Assembly (NCBI GenBank): GCA_017481825.1
Contig: JAFUOR010000107.1
Location: 1-38,316, forward strand
Source: Clostridia bacterium
GTDB taxonomy: Bacteria > Bacillota > Clostridia > Christensenellales > Aristaeellaceae
Direction of reading: 5' to 3'
Length of the DNA: 38,316 nt
Shown piece after piece: positions 32,938-38,316 of this stretch. Within the stretch, counting starts at the first letter, position 1. Each line of letters opens with the position of its first letter. A model generated the notes under the pieces. The model was not told the DNA's origin and did not search any database. It was given only the letters and a program-made list of their open reading frames with translations. Position numbers and translations under genes: made by a program.

Positions 32938-33627
32938 GCCGGATACAATATGGAAAACAGGGCATTTCTGATCACTTATCTGTTTGCTGTACTGATATAC
33001 AAGAGAATAACCTCTCTGCACGATCTTGAATTCAGCATTCAATGCATCTATGTTATGCAAAAGGCTCCTGAAATACATATTTTGATATTCTTCGTTTTCT
33101 GCCATTTGGGATGGCGAAACAGGCTTCATCACACAATGGAACTCCCAATTGGGGGTCGGATGCGCCAGAACACAAATATTCGCATCACGATAAAAGACGC
33201 TTTCAAATTGCTCCTGCGCGGCGTATTCATTCACAAATGCATGGTCCGTAAACATGTGAAAATGCACCTGCTGAACCTCTTGCCTTTTACCTCCGTTGGC
33301 GACCATCACAAATGAGTCATTAAACTCGGGATGCATCGCACATATGTCCTTTGCAGTCTCCCAAATCTTCACGAAATACCTGCTCAAGCCATCTGACGCC
33401 ATTTGCTGTAAATTCCTGACTGCTTTTTTAGGCGAAATGATCAGATGATTTTTATATAAAGGCTGAGGGTGATGGAACGCAACGATTTTCTTGCTGTCAT
33501 ATACCCTCTTCACAGGTATGATCCGGCTGCAGTATTGAAATGCATTTCCAACTATTTTACCCATAAAGGGGCTTTTTGCCATGTTGAACAGCAGTTTTCT
33601 AAGCATCTTGTCAATTCCCTTTTTCAT
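32920..33627 (-). CDS. HIT-superfamily protein with two HIT-like halves, A+T-rich
   Basis: A protein of about 235 residues. The first half reads IVAFHHPQPLYKNHLIISPK and later VQQVHFHMF, the HIT signature with the nucleophilic His kept but the first His of HxHxH replaced by Gln. The second half begins CVLAHPTPNWEFHCVMKP, resembling the start of a second HIT-like unit, as in GalT-type proteins. HIT proteins hydrolyse or transfer nucleotides; the reaction here is unknown. Starts at 33627 (AGGG six bases upstream) and 33606 (AAGGG ten bases upstream) are both plausible. It follows the CLC gene by 36 bases. Base composition is clearly A+T-richer than all neighbours, which suggests acquisition by transfer. 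Confidence 0.72.
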   Translation of the reverse strand: MKKGIDKMLRKLLFNMAKSPFMGKIVGNAFQYCSRIIPVKRVYDSKKIVAFHHPQPLYKNHLIISPKKAVRNLQQMASDGLSRYFVKIWETAKDICAMHPEFNDSFVMVANGGKRQEVQQVHFHMFTDHAFVNEYAAQEQFESVFYRDANICVLAHPTPNWEFHCVMKPVSPSQMAENEEYQNMYFRSLLHNIDALNAEFKIVQRGYSLVYQYSKQISDQKCPVFHIVSGKKVSA

Positions 33628-33663
33628 TCGCAACCCTGTGCGCGCGCTCCGAAGGTTTATCCG

Positions 33664-34896
33664 TCAGTCCCGATGCCCCATCTTGGGCTCGGTGAAGGTC
33701 TGGGAATGATACAGGCTGATATGTCCCGACAGCGCGTGGGTGACGCACACCGCCACGCCAAAGAGCAACAGATACTCCGCGCCGAACAGCTCCACTGCCA
33801 GCAGCATGGATGCCAGCGGAGCGTTCGTTACGCCGCAGAAGACGCCGATAATACCGATGGCCGCTCCCAGGGGCGCGGAGAAGCTCAGCAGCGCCGCAGC
33901 AGTGCAGCCCATGGTTGCGCCGATGAAGAAAGACGGAATGATCTCGCCGCCCTTGTAGCCCACGCCCAGGGACAGGGCGGTGAAGAGCATCTTGAGCAGG
34001 AAGGCCGCCGGGATGGCCTCGCCCTCCAGCGCCCGCAGGATGACGTGCATGCCGCCGCCCTGGTAGTCCGTCGTGCCAAGCAGCAGGGACAAAACGATCA
34101 CCGACGCGCCGCCGCAGACGATGCGCAGGAAGTCGTTTGGCACAAGCTTGCGGAAAATCTTCGAGGCGTTGTGCATGACGGTGCAGAACATCAGCGCCGT
34201 CAGCGCGCAGGCCACGCCGAGGATGGCGGTATAGCCGATAGATGCGCCATCTGTGACGGCAAGACCTGCGGCCAGCGGGAAAACCTCAATCGGCGCACCC
34301 ACAGCCATGGCGACGAACTTGGCCGTCACCGCCGATGCCAGGCAGGGCAGCAGAGCACGCTCGTTGATTTTGCCGACCTCGATGATTTCCACCACAAAGA
34401 TGGTGGCTGCCAGGGGCGTGCCAAAGAGGGCCGAAAACAGCGCAGCCATGCCGCAAAGCTGGAAGATGCGCCGGTTGTCCCCCATGGGCACCACACGGGA
34501 GCCCAGTGCCACGCCGATGCTGCCGCCCAGCTGGAGCGCCGCGCCCTCACGGCCTGCCGAGCCGCCGGTCAGGTGCGTCAGCACGGTGGAAAGGAAGATG
34601 GCCGGCGCCATCGCCAGCGGCACGCGATCCTGGGAGCGCACGGTGGTGATGATCTCATCCGTGCCGATGGTGATCGGGAGCTTCAGGAGCCGGTACAGCC
34701 CGGCGATGCCAAGGCCCGCCACGGGCAGCAGGTACATCAGCCATTCGTGGTGCTGCCTTGTGTGGGTGGCCCACTCTACCAGATAGGCAAAGAGCGCGCC
34801 GATCAGACCGCATACCGTGCCCACGATGGCTGCGGCAATCACCCAGCCCGCAAAGGAACGGGCGTAGTAGAACATGATTTGCAGATGTTTCTTCAT
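33664..34896 (-). CDS. CLC-family anion channel/antiporter, possibly fluoride type
   Basis: A 410-residue membrane protein with the CLC fold. It has GGSAGREGAALQLGG with the gating Glu, and GVGYKGGEIIPSFFIGA in place of the classical GGxFxP loop. The KGGE form and the absence of the canonical GSGIPE motif (here IGTDEIITTV) are features I associate with the CLC-F fluoride/proton antiporter branch, so either fluoride or chloride could be carried; this is inference. The start has AGGAGG nine bases upstream and an extended -10 promoter. The HIT-fold gene follows on the same strand. Confidence 0.85.
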   Translation of the reverse strand: MKKHLQIMFYYARSFAGWVIAAAIVGTVCGLIGALFAYLVEWATHTRQHHEWLMYLLPVAGLGIAGLYRLLKLPITIGTDEIITTVRSQDRVPLAMAPAIFLSTVLTHLTGGSAGREGAALQLGGSIGVALGSRVVPMGDNRRIFQLCGMAALFSALFGTPLAATIFVVEIIEVGKINERALLPCLASAVTAKFVAMAVGAPIEVFPLAAGLAVTDGASIGYTAILGVACALTALMFCTVMHNASKIFRKLVPNDFLRIVCGGASVIVLSLLLGTTDYQGGGMHVILRALEGEAIPAAFLLKMLFTALSLGVGYKGGEIIPSFFIGATMGCTAAALLSFSAPLGAAIGIIGVFCGVTNAPLASMLLAVELFGAEYLLLFGVAVCVTHALSGHISLYHSQTFTEPKMGHRD

Positions 34897-34925
34897 CTGT
34901 TATATCCTCCTGCTCAGATGCTGCT

Positions 34926-34954
34926 ATTATACCATTGGGCAGGCATGGCCGCAA
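34926..34954 (-). promoter_or_regulatory. Promoter of the CLC gene
   Basis: Minus-strand TTGCGG (34954-34949), 17-base spacer, TATAAT (34931-34926) with TGG before it. Confidence 0.78.
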
Positions 34955-34967
34955 GGGAAAATCGCCA

Positions 34968-34996
34968 TTGCTCCGGGAGAAGAAGTGTGATATGAT
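34968..34996 (+). promoter_or_regulatory. Promoter of msrA
   Basis: TTGCTC (34968-34973), 17-base spacer, TATGAT (34991-34996) preceded by TGA as an extended -10. Confidence 0.68.
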
Positions 34997-35030
34997 GGCA
35001 GAAGAGAACCGGAGAAAGGAATGGAATGAC

Positions 35031-35540
35031 ATGAATCAACGCACCATCTTCCTTGCTGGCGGATGCTATTGGGGTGTGGAGAAGTACGTCTCCAACATAT
35101 GCGGCGTGCTGGAGACCGAGGTCGGCTTTGCCAATGGCCATCTGGACAGTCCTGCCTACGCGCAGGTCAAGAAGGGCGATACCGGGCATGCGGAAACCGT
35201 CCGCGTGGTCTATGATGGCGATGTGCTGCCTTTGTCCACGCTGCTCAGGCTCTTCTTCCGCATCATCGATCCCACCTCCTTTGAGCAGCAGGGAGAGGAC
35301 GTGGGCAATCAGTACCGCACGGGCGTGTACTGGACGGATGGCGCGGATGAGGCCGTTGTGGGTATGGCGCTTTCGCAGCTGCAATCCCAGTACGACAAGC
35401 CCCTTGTGGTGGAGGCGCTGCTGCTGGATGCCTTCTGGCCGGCGGAGGAGTATCACCAGAAGTATCTTGACAAGAACCCCACGGGCTACTGCCATGTGCC
35501 GTGGGATATGATTGAGTGGGTCAAGACGGCTGAGGTTTGA
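35031..35540 (+). CDS. msrA: Peptide methionine (S)-S-oxide reductase MsrA
   Basis: A 169-residue cytoplasmic repair enzyme. The catalytic Cys is C12 in FLAGGCYWGVE (usual form GCFWG, here Tyr for Phe). Further family marks are GDTGHAETVRVVYDG, the DPTSFEQQGEDVGNQYRTGV segment and FWPAEEYHQKYLDKNP. A second Cys in TGYCHVPW may be the resolving residue. It reduces methionine-S-sulfoxide in proteins. The start at 35031 has AAAGGA about ten bases upstream; the frame from 34935 crosses the promoter. No msrB adjoins it. Confidence 0.94.
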   Translation: MNQRTIFLAGGCYWGVEKYVSNICGVLETEVGFANGHLDSPAYAQVKKGDTGHAETVRVVYDGDVLPLSTLLRLFFRIIDPTSFEQQGEDVGNQYRTGVYWTDGADEAVVGMALSQLQSQYDKPLVVEALLLDAFWPAEEYHQKYLDKNPTGYCHVPWDMIEWVKTAEV

Positions 35541-35565
35541 CCAGTGATCGGATTTATGGTATGAT
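35537..35565 (+). promoter_or_regulatory. Promoter of the thymidine kinase gene
   Basis: TTGACC (35537-35542) overlapping the msrA stop codon, 17-base spacer, TATGAT (35560-35565) with TGG before it. Confidence 0.78.
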
Positions 35566-35602
35566 GGATATACGAATGATACGAAAATGAGGTGCTCTTT
35601 CT

Positions 35603-36181
35603 ATGGCCAAGCTGTATTTCCGTTACGGAGCGATGGGCTCCAGCAAGACCGCCAATGCCATCATGGTGCAGTATAACTACGAGGAGCGCGGCCAGCGGGT
35701 GCTGATGCTCAAGCCCAAGTTGGAGAACCGTGACGGCGCGTCGCTGGTGAAGTCCCGCTGCGGCCTTTCGACGGAGTGCCGCTTCGTTGAGGACATCGCC
35801 CTTGATGATGTGGACGGCTACGGCTGCGTGATAGTTGATGAGGCGCAGTTCCTGACCAAGGAACAGGTGAGGCTTCTGGTGCGCATCGTGGATGAGAAGA
35901 ACATCCCGGTCATCGCCTATGGATTGCGCACGGATTTCCAGGAGAACTTCTTTGAGGGCAGCCACTGGCTGATGGCCTGGGCAGATACGATCGAGGAGGT
36001 CAAGACCATCTGCTGGTGTGGCCGCAAGGCTATCTGCAACGCCCGTGTGGTGGACGGCAAGGTGGTCAAGGAGGGCGACCAGATTCTCCTGGGCGGCTCC
36101 AGCCAGTATGTGTCCCTGTGCCGCAAGCACTTCCATACGGGTGATCTGGGGAAGTTCAAGGATCTGCATTTGGGGGAATAA
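35603..36181 (+). CDS. tdk: Thymidine kinase
   Basis: A 192-residue type II thymidine kinase. P-loop GAMGSSKT is at residues 9-16, the Walker B/catalytic VDEAQFL has E80, and the C-terminal lasso region shows TICWCGRKAICNARV and a later LCRKHF, giving the Cys set for structural zinc. GLRTDF and GGSSQYVSLC are typical thymidine-binding-loop segments. It phosphorylates thymidine for salvage. Length matches the family. Ends at a perfect palindromic terminator. Confidence 0.95.
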   Translation: MAKLYFRYGAMGSSKTANAIMVQYNYEERGQRVLMLKPKLENRDGASLVKSRCGLSTECRFVEDIALDDVDGYGCVIVDEAQFLTKEQVRLLVRIVDEKNIPVIAYGLRTDFQENFFEGSHWLMAWADTIEEVKTICWCGRKAICNARVVDGKVVKEGDQILLGGSSQYVSLCRKHFHTGDLGKFKDLHLGE

Positions 36182-36190
36182 GGATATACA

Positions 36191-36224
36191 AAAATGCGCC
36201 GGAGGAATTCCTCCGGCGCATTTT
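36191..36224. terminator. Bidirectional terminator between tdk and the SH3-domain protein gene
   Basis: A perfect 34-base palindrome with AAAA and TTTT ends and a GC-rich core, so it folds identically from both strands. Confidence 0.92.
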
Positions 36225-36247
36225 GTTGTGCTTCGGTATGCACCTGC

Positions 36248-37708
36248 TCACCCGTGCCCCAGCAGCTCGCTGGGTACGAAGCCCCACCAGGTTTTTCCCT
36301 CTGCCTCGGCGCGTACATAGGCCCAGGTTTCGCCCAGCTCTGCCAGGCGCGTCACCGGAACGCTCATGTCAAGGGTGCACAGCGCGGTCTTGCTGCCAAG
36401 GGGATCATCCGTCAGCACCCAGCTCTGGGACAGGGTGCAGGTGTCGTCTTCGACAAATTCCAACGTGGGAACATCTGCGCCGTCGGGCAGGGCGTCGGCG
36501 GTGATCCAGCCGATGCGGAAACGCTCGTCGTCGATGGAATACTGAATGAGAAGCCAATCCCCATACTGCCCGAAGACTTGAATCCAGCCGTTGGTGCTCA
36601 CGACGGCCTTGCCGTTGCCTGCGCGCTGGTAGCTCTTGCCCGGGCCGTTGTAGACATTGTAGCGCTTGTTCGCTGGAAATTCGACGACCTCTGCCGTCAG
36701 GGCGCACTCCGCTTCCGTTTCGGAGATACCGGGAATTTCGGAGGCGTCTGCCGTCACGTCATAGGAGCGGGTGGGCAGAGCGTCGAAGTTTACCTTGGCG
36801 ATATCTGTTTCGATCCAGGCCTGGATGGAGGCCTCGTAGCCGCCGCTGATGCCGTAGAAGATCAGATGGCCGTCCAGGAGATCAACGGAATAGACCGTGT
36901 CCTTCTGGTAGCCGGTCATGCGGAAGCCGCCATTCTCCCAGTGGAAGATAATAGAATCGACGCTGCATTCCTCGTTCGTGGTGAGGATGTAGAATTCAAG
37001 GCCGTCGTGGTGAATGTCATATTTGCCCTCGTTGTCCCACAGGCGGTTGGAGACAGAGCCTGCCGCCGGCTGCTCCAGGTGGGCGGGCAGGTTGATCTGC
37101 GGCACGCCGGAGGTGGTGTCCAGCACGTTTTCCCACGTGCCGCCGGATTTCCGGAAGCCGCTCAGATGGCGATAGCCCTCGGCCTTGAAAAGCGCAAAGG
37201 CGTAATCGCCCTCAGGGGTGTCCGGGACTTCGATGTAGTCCTCCAGCTTGTAGTCTGCGTAGAAGGCCTCGATGTGATAGAGGATATCTGTGGGAATGGG
37301 GGCGGACAGGTCAAGAACGAGCCCCTCGCCGCAGCGCTCATAGAAGCCGCCGCCATCTCCCTCGGCGAGATGGATGGTATCGCTGCCGGTTTCTGAGTGC
37401 TCGGGCGCAAGCGTCAGCGGGTAGGTCGAAGTCTTGCCATCCATGGACAGGTACAGCGTGCTGTCGCGCAGAAGCCAGGTACCGCCTTCCGCCGTGGGGA
37501 TCAGGCGCGCAGGCGGAAAGGCGTCGTAATCGTCCGTGTAGAGGTAGCGCCAGGTGTGATTCTCGCTCAGGATAAAGCCGTAGCTGACGACCTCCGCGCC
37601 GCCGGAAAAGCGCCATGTGCCAATCAGATCGTCCTCCCTGATGCCCTCTGCCATGGCAGTGCAGCCCAGAAGCAGGATCGTGAGCAGCGCGCAAAGCCAT
37701 TTCTTCAT
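36248..37708 (-). CDS. Secreted protein with lipocalin-like start and two C-terminal SH3-like domains
   Basis: A 486-residue exported protein. Signal sequence residues 1-20 contain LLLGCTAMAEG, which could be cut by signal peptidase I after AMA or serve as a weak lipobox at the Cys. Residues about 22-120 begin DDLIGTWRFSGG, like lipocalin-type beta barrels. The middle section is unassigned. Around 355-415 lies a bacterial SH3-like domain (YNVYNGPGKSYQRAG, GWIQVFGQYGDWLLIQY) and a second follows to the end (LGETWAYVRAEAEGKTWWGF). Bacterial SH3 domains often bind cell-wall peptides. The start at 37708 has GGAGG seven bases upstream. Function unknown. Confidence 0.72.
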   Translation of the reverse strand: MKKWLCALLTILLLGCTAMAEGIREDDLIGTWRFSGGAEVVSYGFILSENHTWRYLYTDDYDAFPPARLIPTAEGGTWLLRDSTLYLSMDGKTSTYPLTLAPEHSETGSDTIHLAEGDGGGFYERCGEGLVLDLSAPIPTDILYHIEAFYADYKLEDYIEVPDTPEGDYAFALFKAEGYRHLSGFRKSGGTWENVLDTTSGVPQINLPAHLEQPAAGSVSNRLWDNEGKYDIHHDGLEFYILTTNEECSVDSIIFHWENGGFRMTGYQKDTVYSVDLLDGHLIFYGISGGYEASIQAWIETDIAKVNFDALPTRSYDVTADASEIPGISETEAECALTAEVVEFPANKRYNVYNGPGKSYQRAGNGKAVVSTNGWIQVFGQYGDWLLIQYSIDDERFRIGWITADALPDGADVPTLEFVEDDTCTLSQSWVLTDDPLGSKTALCTLDMSVPVTRLAELGETWAYVRAEAEGKTWWGFVPSELLGHG

Positions 37709-37781
37709 GTGGAAGCCTCCGTTCATGGTTCTCTTCAACTCATACAACGCATAAAGGGCATGTTTTCTTCCAATTCTGGCA

Positions 37782-37823
37782 GAAAAATGAAAGCAGCACC
37801 CGGCACATGCGGCTGGATGCTGC
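37782..37823 (-). terminator. Terminator after the right-end AraC gene
   Basis: Leftward stem GCAGCATCC (37823-37815) with GGGTGCTGC (37801-37793), then TTTCATTTTT. Confidence 0.7.
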
Positions 37824-37828
37824 GTGGA

Positions 37829-38316
37829 TTACTTTTTGCTGCTGCCCCGGATGGTGGCGTCCGGCTTGGCGGCCTGCTTCATGAAGGCGGAGGGGCTGAT
37901 GCCCACGATGTTCTTGAACTGCTTGGAGAAATGGTAGGGATCCTGCATGCCGACCTCAATGCCGGCCTGACGGACGGTGTAGCCCTCCTCGCGCAGCAGC
38001 TCCTTGGCGCGCTCCATCTTGCAGTGGAGGACGTAGGAGAGCGGGGGCATGCCGACCTCGGACACGAAGCGCTTGCGGAAGGTCTCCATGGGCAGGCGGG
38101 AGATGGCGGCCATCTCTGCCAGGGAGAAGTGGTCCTGATACTGATTGGCCCGCAGGGTATCGACCACCTTGGCGATTTCGTGGGAGAGCATCGCATCCAT
38201 GGCCACGGGCTGACCCCAATGGCTGGCCAGCATGCCGTACATCAGGTGTTGGAGCTGGTAGGTCGCATCGCTGGTGCCGGAGTGGCGCACCATGACCTGC
38301 ACGATCTGCTTGGCCA
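37829..38316 (-). CDS. AraC-family regulator, 5' end outside the window
   Basis: About 162 C-terminal residues of an AraC/XylS regulator; the frame is open to the window edge (first visible codons AKQIVQV). Both helix-turn-helix units are present: SLAEMAAISRLPMETFRKRF, then QAGIEVGMQDPYHFSKQF and VGISPSAFMKQ. The N-terminal ligand domain lies outside. It ends with a basic tail and its own terminator. Target genes and effector are unknown. Confidence 0.92.
   Translation of the reverse strand, partial: AKQIVQVMVRHSGTSDATYQLQHLMYGMLASHWGQPVAMDAMLSHEIAKVVDTLRANQYQDHFSLAEMAAISRLPMETFRKRFVSEVGMPPLSYVLHCKMERAKELLREEGYTVRQAGIEVGMQDPYHFSKQFKNIVGISPSAFMKQAAKPDATIRGSSKK

Noticed and set aside
33469-34995. 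A 508-codon plus-strand frame opposite the CLC gene
   Set aside because: Gln/His/Arg-rich shadow of a membrane protein gene, without a start signal.

Overview
The window looks like a chromosomal segment from a Gram-positive, G+C-rich member of the Clostridia, probably an uncultured gut or rumen lineage. This is an inference from four things: strong AGGAGG-type ribosome binding sites before nearly every gene; vegetative promoters close to TTGACA-17-TATAAT; a sortase-anchored Cna-B adhesin with a VPETG sorting signal; and a gene mix typical of plant-polysaccharide fermenters (GH53, GH13 and GH2 enzymes, an O-antigen-ligase-type polymerase, a probable Re-type citrate synthase). I saw no rRNA, tRNA, CRISPR array, transposase or phage gene.

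Region 1 (1-8.5 kb) is carbohydrate-centred. A leftward operon of two small membrane proteins and a GH53 galactanase (cut by the window edge) diverges from a secreted GH13 alpha-amylase-like enzyme. Then come a secreted cysteine-peptidase-like protein with BspA-type leucine-rich repeats, an EamA transporter, a leftward GH2 beta-galactosidase and a frameshifted ATC-hydrolase-family gene. Two divergent promoter pairs here share one palindromic -35 element each.

Region 2 (8.5-22.6 kb) is cell-surface centred. A leftward AraC-regulator/serine-hydrolase operon diverges from a 2071-residue wall-anchored adhesin (choice-of-anchor-A head, about 13 Cna-B modules, pilin-like modules, VPETG). A class B sortase follows directly and is the likely enzyme that anchors it. 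Next is an MMPL-family exporter translationally overlapped with a secreted protein carrying Gln/Met-rich helical repeats, an apparent export pair.

Region 3 (22.6-28.3 kb) holds a fused GNAT acetyltransferase/mannose-6-phosphate isomerase, an 80-bp inverted-repeat element next to a decayed DUF559 gene, an ABC exporter, a noncoding GC-rich hairpin cluster and an O-antigen-ligase-family membrane protein.

Region 4 (28.4-38.3 kb) is mostly housekeeping: an aspartate-type aminotransferase in an operon with an isopropylmalate-synthase-like acyltransferase (probable Re-citrate synthase, so a possible glutamate/aspartate entry route), glutamyl-Q tRNA(Asp) synthetase, an ECF-transporter S component with an odd leader, an A+T-rich tandem-HIT-fold gene behind a CLC antiporter, MsrA, thymidine kinase, a secreted SH3-domain protein and the end of a second AraC regulator.

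All five convergent gene pairs are separated by one shared bidirectional hairpin terminator. Many long open frames opposite the real genes are codon-bias shadows and were left out.
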